The position numbers were made by a program, and so were the translations under genes. The notes beneath the pieces are model-generated. The model searched no databases. It saw only the letters and a program-made list of their open reading frames with translations, and was not told the DNA's origin. Shown piece by piece: positions 1 through 8,037 of a stretch of DNA of 64,000 nucleotides. Each line of letters opens with the position of its first letter. Within the stretch, counting starts at the first letter, position 1. This DNA is from Nonomuraea pusilla (GTDB taxonomy: Bacteria > Actinomycetota > Actinomycetes > Streptosporangiales > Streptosporangiaceae): positions 363,969 through 427,968 of the forward strand of contig NZ_FOBF01000006.1 in assembly GCF_900109355.1 (NCBI RefSeq). The letters run 5' to 3'.

Positions 1-197
1 GCTGGACCCCGATGTTCCCCCGCGCCGCCGCCGTCGTCACCGACATGGGGGCGCCGCTGTCGCACGCCTCGATCGTGGCGCGCGAGCTCGGCATCCCCGC
101 CGTCGTCGGCACGGGCAACGCCACCATGCGCGTACGCGACGGCGCGCGCATCAGGGTGGACGGCGAGCGCGGCACCGTGGAGGTCCTGGAGGACTGA
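1..197 (+). CDS. C-terminal end of a PEP-utilising enzyme (mobile domain)
   Basis: Partial gene entering from the left edge; the first whole codon is at 3. The visible 64 residues match the swivelling phosphohistidine domain of PEP synthase, pyruvate phosphate dikinase and rifampicin phosphotransferase proteins. The core GAPLSHASIVARELGIPAVV contains the histidine that carries phosphate between the nucleotide and PEP sites. It ends with the usual short beta segment (DGERGTVEVLED). Which family member it is cannot be decided, because the nucleotide-binding and PEP-binding domains lie outside the window. Confidence 0.9.
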   Translation, partial: WTPMFPRAAAVVTDMGAPLSHASIVARELGIPAVVGTGNATMRVRDGARIRVDGERGTVEVLED

Positions 198-228
198 ACC
201 GCGCAGGCTTCCCGGAGGGGTCGGAAGG

Positions 229-504
229 GTGGAAAGTCTTCGCCAAGCGGGCCTCCCGCACCCTGCCGGCGCGCCCACCCTGGTGGCCGTGATCGATCAG
301 TGGATGTCCATCGAGGAGCTGGAAGCCAGGTGCGCCCGCTACCGGCGCGCCAAGCTGGCACTGGACCGCAGGGAGAACTTCCGCCCGGCGACCACCCCGC
401 CCGCGCCCGCCCCGACCACGGGTCCGGGGGCGGGGGCGGGGATCAGAGGTCGAGCTGATACCGCAGCTCGCGGTGCGTCGGGCGGTAGCCCAGGGAGTCG
501 TTGA
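229..504 (+). CDS. possible small protein, unrecognised
   Basis: A GTG-started 91-codon frame, 31 bp after the PEP-utilising enzyme, with purine-rich GGAGGGG upstream. The middle (MSIEELEARCARYRRAKLAL) looks like a plausible amphipathic helix. The tail is Pro/Ala/Gly-rich and runs 62 bp antisense into the 3' end of the convergent acetyltransferase gene. I recognise no family. It may be a real small gene or a chance high-GC frame. Confidence 0.25.
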   Translation: MESLRQAGLPHPAGAPTLVAVIDQWMSIEELEARCARYRRAKLALDRRENFRPATTPPAPAPTTGPGAGAGIRGRADTAARGASGGSPGSR

Positions 505-1333
505 CGGCCCGCATGGCGGCGTTGCCGTCGGCGGTGTCGGTGAGCAGGCCGGACAGGCGCGGGTGACGCTCACGCGCCCACCTGACGGACTCGGTCTTCA
601 TCCAGCGGGCCAGCCCGCGTCCCCGGTGCTCCGGCAGGACCCCGGTGCCGTAGTGCCGGCCGTCGCCCTCGCCGTCGCCGGGGACGACCATCTCGGTGAA
701 CCCGGCGATCGAGCCGTCGGACTCGTCCACGGCGACGACGGTGTGCAGCAGGTCGCCGCGTTCGGCGACGGCGCGGGCCGCCGCGCGGACGCGTTCGACG
801 TCCCAGACGACGACGCCGAAGTCGGCGTCCTCCACCTGCATGTCGTCCATGGCCCGGCGGGAGGCCGTGAACGTCTCGGCCAGCTCGTCGGGGACGACGC
901 CCTCCCAGGCGCGCAGGCGGTAGCCGGGGCGCGCCCGCGCGGCGACCGCGTCAGCGTCGGCCTGGGCGGCCTGGGCGGCCTGGGACAGGTCGAGCCTGGC
1001 GAACGTCAGGCCGAGGACCTTGGCGAAGCCGCGGGCCGCGAGGAACGCGTCGCCGGGCGTGTCCGCCGCCGTCCCGGCCACCACGCGCCGGCGCCCCTGC
1101 TCGCGCGCCTCCGCGACGGCGCGTTCCAGCAGCTCGGAGCCCACGCCCTTGCGCCGCTCCGCAGGGTGGACGGCGATCTCCAGCTCGGCCAGGTGGTCCT
1201 GGCCCTCCCGGGTGAACAGGCGCAGGAACGCCGACCCCACCGGCACCCCTGCCGCGTCGGCGGCCAGCCAGGCGAGGCGGTGGCTGGCGGGGCCGGGGAC
1301 GGGGTCGGCGAGGGGGGTGATGCGACGCGACAC
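443..1333 (-). CDS. GNAT family N-acetyltransferase, two tandem domains
   Basis: About 296 residues. I chose the GTG at 1333 because CTGGAG stands 5 nt upstream; the longer frame to 1396 has an unlikely Arg-rich leader. The N-terminal half carries a clear acetyl-CoA loop, VHPAERRKGVGSELLERAV, and the C-terminal half a second one, VLPEHRGRGLARWMK. This tandem arrangement is seen in actinobacterial acetyltransferases of the mycothiol-synthase and aminoglycoside-modifier type, but I cannot assign a substrate. The gene is convergent with the doubtful small frame before it and divergent from the next gene, 86 bp away. Confidence 0.88.
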   Translation of the reverse strand: MSRRITPLADPVPGPASHRLAWLAADAAGVPVGSAFLRLFTREGQDHLAELEIAVHPAERRKGVGSELLERAVAEAREQGRRRVVAGTAADTPGDAFLAARGFAKVLGLTFARLDLSQAAQAAQADADAVAARARPGYRLRAWEGVVPDELAETFTASRRAMDDMQVEDADFGVVVWDVERVRAAARAVAERGDLLHTVVAVDESDGSIAGFTEMVVPGDGEGDGRHYGTGVLPEHRGRGLARWMKTESVRWARERHPRLSGLLTDTADGNAAMRAVNDSLGYRPTHRELRYQLDL

Positions 1334-1419
1334 GTGATCTCCAGGAGCTGCGGGAACGTACCGGGATATTCTCCTCACGCGCCGGGTGCGCGTCACGAGG
1401 CTTTCGGGAGGGACGAGGG

Positions 1420-1995
1420 GTGTCGATGGGCGGTCGGCTGCCGGGGCTGAGGCCCGGTGAGCTGGACGACGAGCAGGCGGAGGTCTACCGGGCGATCACC
1501 GGCGGGCCGAGGGCGGCGGGGCCCCAGGCGTTCGCGCTCACCGACGCCGAGGGCCGCCTGCGCGGCCCCTTCAACGCCATGCTGCTCAGCCCGCCCGTCG
1601 GCGGCGCGCTCCAGGCGCTGGGCGCCGCCGTCCGGTACGGCTCCACGCTGGGCGACCGGGCGCGGGAGCTGGCCGTCCTGGTGGTGGCCGCGCACTGGGG
1701 CAGCGACTTCGAGCGTGAGGCGCACGAGGCCGTGGGACGGGCCTGCGGCCTGACGGAGGCGGAGCTGGCCGCGTTGCGCTCCGGCGCGCTGCCCGAACCG
1801 GACGACGCCGCCGGACGGGCCGCCGTCCGCGCGGCGGCGGCGCTGACCCGGCACGGGACCCTGACAGACGGGGAGTACGCCGAGGCGGTGGCGGCGCTGG
1901 GCGAGCGCGGCCTGTTCGAGCTGACGACCCTCGTCGGCTACTACGCGACGCTCGCCCTCCAACTGCGCGTCTTCGCCGGAGAGTCGCCCGCCTGA
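1420..1995 (+). CDS. carboxymuconolactone decarboxylase family protein
   Basis: 191 residues, GTG start preceded by GGGAGGGACGA. The conserved helical core (RARELAVLVVAAHWGSDFE followed by HEAVGRACGLTEAELAAL) fits the CMD/AhpD-like alpha-helical fold, as does the later FELTTLVGYYATLALQLRVF segment. The CxxC redox pair of AhpD is absent, so it is closer to gamma-carboxymuconolactone-decarboxylase-like proteins than to AhpD. It stands alone rather than in an aromatic catabolic operon, so the substrate is unknown. The last codons and stop lie in a 39-bp tandem repeat. Confidence 0.85.
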   Translation: MSMGGRLPGLRPGELDDEQAEVYRAITGGPRAAGPQAFALTDAEGRLRGPFNAMLLSPPVGGALQALGAAVRYGSTLGDRARELAVLVVAAHWGSDFEREAHEAVGRACGLTEAELAALRSGALPEPDDAAGRAAVRAAAALTRHGTLTDGEYAEAVAALGERGLFELTTLVGYYATLALQLRVFAGESPA

Positions 1996-2060
1996 CCCCG
2001 GTGGACGGCGCACCCAGGAGCGTCGCCCGCCTGACCCCGGACGACGGCGCACCCAGGGGC
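1983..2060. repeat. 39-bp tandem duplication across a stop codon
   Basis: Two near-identical 39-bp units, 1983-2021 and 2022-2060, each containing GTCGCCCGCCTGACCCCGG. The first unit holds the final codons and TGA of the CMD-family gene. The second is a non-coding copy of them. A weaker third start (GTCACCCGG) follows. Confidence 0.85.
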
Positions 2061-2091
2061 GTCACCCGGCAGAACCCGAGGGCCGCCAGGC

Positions 2092-2763
2092 TCAGGGGTG
2101 GGTGAGCACGCCGTCGGCCATGGTGTGGACGGTGTCCACCAGGGCGAGGGCGGCGAGGTCGTGGGTGACCATGACGGTGGCCAGGCCCTTCTCCCTGGTC
2201 AGCCCCGCCAGCAGGGCGACCACGGCCTCGCCCCTCGTGTGGTCGAGCGCGCTGGTGGGCTCGTCCACGAGCAGCACCTCGGGGGAGTTCATCAGCGCGC
2301 GGGCGATGTTGACGCGCTGGCGTTCGCCGCCGGAGAGCTGGTGGGGGCGCTTGTGCTCCTTGCCCTCCAGGCCGACGGCGGCGAGCAGCTCGCGGGCGCG
2401 TCCGGCGGCGGCGCGCGGCGGGCGCCCCGCCAGGTCGGCCATGACGAGGAGCTGGTCGAGCGTGGTGAGCGAGGCGAGCAGGTTGGCCTGCTGGAAGACG
2501 ATGCCGACGTGGTCGCGGCGGATCCTGGTGCGTTCGGCGGCGCTCGCCCCCGACACGTCGCGCCCGGCCACGGTGACGGCGCCGGCGTCGGGCGTGATGA
2601 GGGTGGCGGCGACGGCGAGCAGGCTCGACTTGCCGGAGCCTGACGGGCCGACCACGGCGGCGAACTCGCCCGGCGCGACGGCGAGGTCGGCGTGGTCGAG
2701 CGCGGTGAGGGTGCGGTCGCCGTCCGGGTAGGTCAGCACGACGTCGGCGAGCTTGAGCGTCAT
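2092..2763 (-). CDS. ABC transporter ATP-binding protein (LolD/MacB type)
   Basis: 223 residues, the usual size for a stand-alone exporter ATPase paired with an FtsX-like permease. Visible motifs: Walker A GPSGSGKSS near residue 40, Q-loop around FQQANLL, signature LSGGERQRV, Walker B VLLVDEPTSALD and switch His in VTHDL. It energises the membrane protein encoded just upstream, probably for lipoprotein, lipid, peptide or drug movement across the membrane. Its ATG overlaps the TGA of a 16-codon ORF that itself overlaps the permease stop, so translation looks coupled. The divergent two-component pair at 4065-5875 is a likely regulator. Confidence 0.95.
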   Translation of the reverse strand: MTLKLADVVLTYPDGDRTLTALDHADLAVAPGEFAAVVGPSGSGKSSLLAVAATLITPDAGAVTVAGRDVSGASAAERTRIRRDHVGIVFQQANLLASLTTLDQLLVMADLAGRPPRAAAGRARELLAAVGLEGKEHKRPHQLSGGERQRVNIARALMNSPEVLLVDEPTSALDHTRGEAVVALLAGLTREKGLATVMVTHDLAALALVDTVHTMADGVLTHP

Positions 2764-2810
2764 CGGGAGGCCCCCAAGGTGGTGAGCGGGTCGAGGGAGT
2801 CGAACGTCAT
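2760..2810 (-). CDS. 16-codon coupling ORF made by duplication
   Basis: Between permease and ATPase lies ATG ... TGA encoding MTFDSLDPLTTLGASR. The permease ends with nearly the same peptide (VDPLTALGASR). Its ATG overlaps the permease stop (ATGA), and its TGA overlaps the ATPase start (ATGA). A 47-bp duplication of the permease/ATPase junction appears to have created it while keeping translational coupling. It is probably translated, but a function for the peptide is not implied. Confidence 0.4.
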   Translation of the reverse strand: MTFDSLDPLTTLGASR

Positions 2811-2857
2811 CGGGAGGCTCCCAGGGCGGTCAGCGGGTCGACGGAGGTGATCTTGCG
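2764..2857. repeat. 47-bp tandem duplication at permease/ATPase junction
   Basis: Plus-strand 2764-2810 and 2811-2857 are alike over about the first 34 bases (CGGGAGGC.CCCA.GG.GGT.AGCGGGTCGA), with a handful of substitutions, then diverge. One copy encodes the true C-terminus of the permease and the other encodes the mini-ORF. The drift shows the event is not recent. Confidence 0.8.
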
Positions 2858-3889
2858 GATGGCGAGCGCGGCACCGCCGGCGCCGAGCAGGATCATCACG
2901 GCCACGGGCACGACGGTGGTGGCGGGCGACAGGACGAACGGCACCGCCTCGCCGGCCAGCGCTCCGAGGGCGGCGCCGAGCGCGCCGCCCACCCCGGCCC
3001 CGGCCAGCAGCACGACGACGGCCTGCGCGAGGGCGTCGCGCAGCAGGTAGCCGGTGCTCGCGCCGAGCGCCTTGAGCACGGCGACGTCGCCGCGCCGCTG
3101 GATCGTCCAGACGGTGAAGAAGGCGCCGATGACGAGGGCGGAGATGGCGAACAGGAACCCGCGCATGAGCTGCAGTGAGCCGTTCTCGGAGGAGAAGGAG
3201 CCGATGGCGGCGGGCGCGTCGGCGAGCGGGACTGCCGCGGTGCCGAGCCGCCGGTCGGCGGCGGCGAGGTCGGGCTCGCCGGTGGACGTCAGCGTGAGGA
3301 CGGTGGCCACCGCGTCGTCGCCGCCCTGCCGGGCGACGCGCTGCCAGTCGTCGATGCCGATCCAGGCGACGGGGGCGTGGCTGTAGGAGGCGGCGCCGGC
3401 GACGCGGCGCACGGTGAAGTCCGCGCCGAAGATCTGGACGGTGTCGCCCGCGCGCACGCCGGCGTCGGAGGCGAGCCCGGCGGACAGCACGACCGTGCCG
3501 GCCTCCACCTGGCCGGGCTGGACCGTGTCAGGCGCGGCGGCGCCCGTCGCCCGGTCCACGCCGAACAGGGCCGCCCCCGTGGTGCGGTCGCCGTGGGCGA
3601 GCCGCGCCATGGAGATGCCGAGCCGGCGCGCGGTGACGCCGTCCACCTCCTGCCACCCCTGCCAGGTGGCGACGTCGATGCGGCTGTCGGCGAACGAGGG
3701 ACCGTCCTGGCCGCCGGAGAAGACGACGTGGTCGGCGGGCAGCCCCTCGACGGCCGAGACGTTCTCCCGGGCGAGCCCGGCGGTCAGGCCGGACAGCATG
3801 GTCACGAGCAGCGTGATGAGGAAGACGACGGCGCCCATGAGGGCGAACCGTCCTTTGGCGAAACGCAGGTCTCTGAGCGCCACGAACAC
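2807..3889 (-). CDS. FtsX-like ABC transporter permease
   Basis: About 360 residues from the GTG at 3889 (GGGGA 7 nt upstream); the open frame continues to 4048 but with an Arg-rich leader that would overlap the divergent promoter region. Topology is MacB/FtsX-like: one N-terminal membrane helix (LMGAVVFLITLLVTMLSGL), a large extracellular domain, then three helices near residues 235-260, 285-315 and 325-350. Together with the downstream ATPase it forms a half-size exporter. The substrate cannot be read from sequence. Confidence 0.92.
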   Translation of the reverse strand: MFVALRDLRFAKGRFALMGAVVFLITLLVTMLSGLTAGLARENVSAVEGLPADHVVFSGGQDGPSFADSRIDVATWQGWQEVDGVTARRLGISMARLAHGDRTTGAALFGVDRATGAAAPDTVQPGQVEAGTVVLSAGLASDAGVRAGDTVQIFGADFTVRRVAGAASYSHAPVAWIGIDDWQRVARQGGDDAVATVLTLTSTGEPDLAAADRRLGTAAVPLADAPAAIGSFSSENGSLQLMRGFLFAISALVIGAFFTVWTIQRRGDVAVLKALGASTGYLLRDALAQAVVVLLAGAGVGGALGAALGALAGEAVPFVLSPATTVVPVAVMILLGAGGAALAIRKITSVDPLTALGASR

Positions 3890-4064
3890 GGCGCGGTCCC
3901 CCTGTCGCGGGTCGGCGGAAATCGGAACGCCCCCACCCTCCGGCACCGCGGCCGCCCGCCGCGTCGTGAGGACGCGCCGCCGTACCCGGTCCCTTCGGAC
4001 GGCCCGGAATCCACCTTTCGAACGATCCCGGCAGGTCGCGGCCATCACCTACAGTGAGCGGGAC

Positions 4065-5255
4065 ATGATGGACTTCCCGTTCCCGCCCGCGCTCAGGCTG
4101 CTCAGATGGGCCATCCACGGCACGTTCGCGGTGCTGCTGGCGGTGGCGCTGGCCGGTGCGCTGCGGGAGGGCCTGGCGGCGGCAGCGGCGGGAGGAGCCC
4201 TGCTCGGCGCGCTGTACGGGCTCGGGCTGTTCGTCGAGGCGCGGCTGCCCGACTTCGGCGGGCACGTCCACCTGCTGCTGGGCCGCGTGTGGCTGGCCGC
4301 CGTGACGGCGGGGTGGATGGGGCTCGCCGCGACCTCGCCCAGGTTCGTGTGGCTGGCCTTCCCGCTGTTCTTCGCCTGCCTGCACCTGCTGCCGCTGCGC
4401 GCCGCGCTGCCCGCCGTCGCGGCGCTCACGGCCGCCGCGGTCGCGGCCGACGGCTGGCACGCGGGCGGGCTGAGCGCGTCGCAGGTGATCGGCCCGGCCA
4501 TCGGGGCGGTCGTGGCCACGCTCATGGCGCTGGTGTACAAGGCCCTGTACGCCGAGAGCGAGCAGCGGCGCGTCCTGATCGACGACCTGGTACGCACCCG
4601 GGACCGCCTGCTGCGCGCGGAGAGCGAGTCGGCCAGGCTGGCCGAGCGGGAGCGCCTGGCCAGGGAGATCCACGACACGCTGGCCCAGGGGATGTCGAGC
4701 ATCATCCTGCTGCTGCGCGCCGCCCGCGCCGACCTGGCCGACCGCCCCGCCGAGGCGGCGCGGCGCATCGCCGAGGCCGAGCGGGCGGCGCAGGACAACC
4801 TGGAGGAGGCCCGCACCTTCGTGCGCGGCCTGACGCCGCCCGCGCTGCGGCAGTCCTCGCTGGCGGGGGCGCTGCGCGGCATCAGCGACTCGGCCACGGC
4901 GGGCACGGCCACCCGGGTGCGCTTCGAGGTGTCGGGCACGCCGGTGCCGCTGCCTCCCGGCTACGACCTGGCGCTGCTGCGCATCGCGCAGGGGGCGCTG
5001 GGCAACGTCAGCAGGCACGCGGGCGCGCGCAACGCCGGGGTGACGCTGACGTACCTGGACGACGCGGTGGTGCTCGACGTGTACGACGACGGCCGCGGCT
5101 TCCTCCCGGGGCAGGCCGAGGGGTACGGGCTGCGGGCGATGCGGGAACGGGTGGCGGAGCTGGGCGGGTCGCTGGCGGTGGAGTCGGCGCCCGGGGAGGG
5201 CACGGCGGTCGCGGCGACGCTGCCACTGCCGGCGCACGGAGGGAGCGGCGGATGA
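4065..5255 (+). CDS. sensor histidine kinase (NarL-partner, HisKA_3 type)
   Basis: 396 residues from the ATG at 4065 (GAGCGGGAC just upstream); the open frame further upstream is antisense to the permease. Residues 1-165 form several membrane helices with almost no outside loops, so it probably senses an in-membrane or envelope signal. The dimerisation/phosphoacceptor box reads LAREIHDTLAQG, with His near residue 203. The ATPase domain shows GNVSRHA, DDGRGF and GYGLRAM. Its TGA overlaps the response regulator ATG. Being divergent from the ABC operon suggests the pair controls that exporter (inference). Confidence 0.94.
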   Translation: MMDFPFPPALRLLRWAIHGTFAVLLAVALAGALREGLAAAAAGGALLGALYGLGLFVEARLPDFGGHVHLLLGRVWLAAVTAGWMGLAATSPRFVWLAFPLFFACLHLLPLRAALPAVAALTAAAVAADGWHAGGLSASQVIGPAIGAVVATLMALVYKALYAESEQRRVLIDDLVRTRDRLLRAESESARLAERERLAREIHDTLAQGMSSIILLLRAARADLADRPAEAARRIAEAERAAQDNLEEARTFVRGLTPPALRQSSLAGALRGISDSATAGTATRVRFEVSGTPVPLPPGYDLALLRIAQGALGNVSRHAGARNAGVTLTYLDDAVVLDVYDDGRGFLPGQAEGYGLRAMRERVAELGGSLAVESAPGEGTAVAATLPLPAHGGSGG

Positions 5256-5875
5256 TCCGCATCGTGCTGGTGGACGACCACCCGGTGGTGCGGTCGGGGC
5301 TGCGGGCGATGCTCGCCGGACAGCCGGACTTCGAACTGGTCGAGGAGGCGGCCACGGGCGAGGCGGGCGTGGAGGCCGCCGGCCGCCTGCGTCCCGACGT
5401 GGTGCTGATGGACCTCCAGCTCGGCCCCGGCATCCACGGCAGCGAGGCCACGCGGCGCATCGCGGAGCTGGACGGGCCGCGCGTGCTGGTGCTGACCACG
5501 TTCGACACCGACGCCGACATCGTCGCCGCGATCGAGGCGGGCGCCACCGGCTACCTGCTGAAGGACGCGCCGCCGGAGGAGCTGCACGCGGCCATCAGGT
5601 CGGCGGCGGCGGGGGCGAGCGCGCTGGCGCCCAGCGTCGCCTCCCGCCTGCTGGGCCGGGTCCGGGCCCCCGCGGCCACGCTGAGCCCCCGGGAGCTGGA
5701 GGTGCTGGGCCACGTGGCGGCGGGGATGTCGAACCGGCAGATCAGCAGGCTGATGTTCCTGAGCGAGACGACGGTCAAGACGCACCTGGTGCACATCTAC
5801 GCCAAGCTCGGCGTCGACTCCCGCACCGCGGCCGTCGCCGCCGCCACCCGCAGGGGCCTCATCCGTCCGTCCTGA
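5252..5875 (+). CDS. LuxR/NarL-type response regulator
   Basis: 207 residues. The receiver domain starts IRIVLVDDHPVVRSGL, with phospho-acceptor Asp in VVLMDLQLG near residue 54 and the conserved Lys in YLLKDAP. The C-terminal helix-turn-helix reads LSPRELEVLGHVAAGMSN and TTVKTHLVHIYAKLG, typical of NarL/FixJ activators. It is translationally coupled (ATGA) to the sensor kinase gene and completes a two-component system. Confidence 0.96.
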   Translation: MIRIVLVDDHPVVRSGLRAMLAGQPDFELVEEAATGEAGVEAAGRLRPDVVLMDLQLGPGIHGSEATRRIAELDGPRVLVLTTFDTDADIVAAIEAGATGYLLKDAPPEELHAAIRSAAAGASALAPSVASRLLGRVRAPAATLSPRELEVLGHVAAGMSNRQISRLMFLSETTVKTHLVHIYAKLGVDSRTAAVAAATRRGLIRPS

Positions 5876-6032
5876 CCGCGCCCGGGTCACCATGCTGCCG
5901 CGCTCTCGGCTGACGTCGCCGCCGGTCCCTTCCCCGGCGGGGGCGCGGTTTGATCCGTGGGGTGGTGGCCCGTACCCTGCCCTCTGCCGATCATCGTCGG
6001 CGTACGGAGGACGAGGGAGAGGGGCCCGGCGC

Positions 6033-6851
6033 GTGACGAGGAAGACAGCGGCCGTGACACCGGCGGCGGTCCTGGCCGCCGTCCTGCTGGCCGGTACGGC
6101 GCCCGCCGCGGCGGCGGCCGAGTCCGGCGCACGGGAGGCGCGCCGGACGCCCGCGTGCCCGCTGGTGTTCGGGCACGGCGGCTACCCCACGGGGCCGGAC
6201 GCCTGGGCGAGGGACCAGGTCCGCCAGCCCAACCACCCGCGCGGCGTGGACGACCAGAAGGCGCGGGGCGCCGACGGCGTGGAGGGCGACGTCCAGCTCA
6301 CCCGTGAGGGGACCAAGGCCGTCATGTGGCACAACACCTCCACGCACGGCCTGACGGGCGTCAAGAAGAACATCACCGACATCTGGTGGACGGCGGGCGG
6401 CGACAACCTGCGCGACCGGCGCATCGACAGGGGGCCGTACAAGGGGCAGGGCGTCTACTCGCTGCGGCAGTGGCTGGACCACGTGCGCTCGCGCGGGCTG
6501 GTCGCGCTGCTGGAGGTCAAGCCCGAGACCAAGCCGATCCTGTCGAACCCCGCGTACGCGGCGCGGGCGTGGAAGGAGATCTCGGGCCCGCTCCTGGAGC
6601 GGCAGGCGTCGCAGCGCATCCTGGTGTACTCGCAGGACCCGTGGATCCAGGCCGAGCTGGGCAGGCGCCACCCGGCGCTGCTGAAGGGCTCGGCGGCCCG
6701 GTGGACCGACGGCGTCGCCTGGGAGGAGCCGCCGCCCTCGTGGAAGGGCAACGCCGCCCAGTGGCAGGCGGTGCTGGGGGCCGGGCCGCGCAGCGTGATG
6801 ACGAACTACACGAAGGAGTACCGCGCCTGGCTCGCCGGCCGCTGCGGATGA
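6033..6851 (+). CDS. secreted glycerophosphodiester phosphodiesterase-like protein
   Basis: 272 residues from a GTG with a GGAGGACGAGGGAGAGGGG purine run upstream. A signal peptide occupies residues 1-31. The mature part has the GDPD/PI-PLC TIM-barrel signatures in order: FGHGGY (catalytic His), GVEGDVQLT (metal-binding Glu/Asp), MWHN (second His) and LLEVKPE on a later strand. It probably hydrolyses deacylated phospholipid head groups or teichoic-acid-like glycerophosphate outside the cell. A sphingomyelinase-D-like activity cannot be excluded. The gene is convergent with the beta-helix protein. Confidence 0.85.
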   Translation: MTRKTAAVTPAAVLAAVLLAGTAPAAAAAESGAREARRTPACPLVFGHGGYPTGPDAWARDQVRQPNHPRGVDDQKARGADGVEGDVQLTREGTKAVMWHNTSTHGLTGVKKNITDIWWTAGGDNLRDRRIDRGPYKGQGVYSLRQWLDHVRSRGLVALLEVKPETKPILSNPAYAARAWKEISGPLLERQASQRILVYSQDPWIQAELGRRHPALLKGSAARWTDGVAWEEPPPSWKGNAAQWQAVLGAGPRSVMTNYTKEYRAWLAGRCG

Positions 6852-6873
6852 GCCGGCGAGCCGGGCGCGGCCG

Positions 6874-7962
6874 TCACGGGGTGACCGCGATGTTGGTCAG
6901 CCCCTTCAACGCCCCGGTCACGGTGTTGGAGGCGTGGACGACGTTCGGGTCGCCCGCGCACTTGGACGTCGAGGTGACGTAGACGGCGTATCCGCCCAGC
7001 CCGCCGAGGTCGGAGACGTTGTCCCGCCAGACGTTGCCGCAGCCGTTGGGGAACGACGGGCTGGTCGAGGGGTTGTGCGTCTCGTAGCCGTTGGCGAACA
7101 CGGCGGGTTCGGCGACCGTCCCCGTGTTGCCCTCGATCAGGTAGCCGTTGCCCTTGACGTCCACCCACGAGTCGGCCGAGTTCTGGCCGGAGATGCCGGT
7201 GCCGTCGAAGGCGTTGCCCCGGATGACGCCGTCGAAGGTGCCCTCCTTGACGTCGATGTGCTCGGCCGCGATGGACGGGCCGAACCGGTTGCCGAGCACC
7301 TGGACCCGGTCGGAGCGGTCGGCGCCGCCGCTGTCGCCGTGGCAGCCCCAGTTGGAGCCGGCGGAGCCGATGTACACGCCCTCGCCGTAGCCGGGCTGCG
7401 CCAGCCCCGTGTGGCTGATCCGGGAGTTCCGGATCACGCCGTCGGAGGACGACCTGCGGAAGTGCACCGCCTCGTCGTCGACGTGGTGGACCGAGACGCC
7501 GTCGACGACGACGTGCGGCGAGCGGTCCAGGACGATGCCCTTCTTCGAGTCGCGCACGGTGAAGCCGGTCAGCCGCCAGTACGGCGCGCCGTACAGCCAG
7601 ATCCCGTACCCGGAGTCCCAGCCGGCGGTGGGCACCGGGCAGGAGGGCGCGGAGCCCGACGGCCCGTCGTTCACGAGCACGGCGTCCGCCGGGCCCGTCA
7701 GGGTGATGGGCGCGGCGGCCGTGCCGGGCCGCTGGGTGACGAACGACCCGTGGTACACGCCGGGCGCCAGCCGGATCGTCTGCCCCGGCTGCGCCGCCGC
7801 CAGGGCGCTCCTGAGCTGGGCGGCCGTGGAGACGTCCACGGTGGAGGCCCGCGCGGTGGCGTCCGCCGCCGCGGGGGCGGGCGGCAGGGAGCAGAGGAGG
7901 AGGGAGAGCGCCGCGACGGCGCCGGCGGCAGGAAGCCGCCGCGAGGTGGTCGTGCCTGACAT
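6874..7962 (-). CDS. secreted right-handed parallel beta-helix protein
   Basis: 362 residues with a signal peptide (about 1-33, cleavage after AAADA). The start of the mature chain (VDVSTAAQLRSALAAAQPG, then IRLAPGVYHGSF) is the usual opening of pectate-lyase-fold proteins. Successive coils follow, such as TGFTVRDSKKGIVLD, VSVHHVDDEAVHF and NRISHTG-like turns. Polysaccharide lyase or glycosidase activity is likely from the family, but catalytic residues cannot be fixed by eye. It sits beside the GH8 gene in the same orientation, 75 bp downstream, which supports a carbohydrate role. Confidence 0.85.
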   Translation of the reverse strand: MSGTTTSRRLPAAGAVAALSLLLCSLPPAPAAADATARASTVDVSTAAQLRSALAAAQPGQTIRLAPGVYHGSFVTQRPGTAAAPITLTGPADAVLVNDGPSGSAPSCPVPTAGWDSGYGIWLYGAPYWRLTGFTVRDSKKGIVLDRSPHVVVDGVSVHHVDDEAVHFRRSSSDGVIRNSRISHTGLAQPGYGEGVYIGSAGSNWGCHGDSGGADRSDRVQVLGNRFGPSIAAEHIDVKEGTFDGVIRGNAFDGTGISGQNSADSWVDVKGNGYLIEGNTGTVAEPAVFANGYETHNPSTSPSFPNGCGNVWRDNVSDLGGLGGYAVYVTSTSKCAGDPNVVHASNTVTGALKGLTNIAVTP

Positions 7963-8037
7963 CGGCCCTCCAGGGGGACGGGTGAGGGGGCGCGCCGGGG
8001 CCCGCCGCGACGGGCCGGGCGCGCCCGGGAGCAGGGG

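Noticed and set aside
3414..4064. long N-terminal extension of the sensor kinase frame
   Set aside because: The region is antisense to the permease and reads as low-complexity text; a good ATG with ribosome site occurs at 4065.
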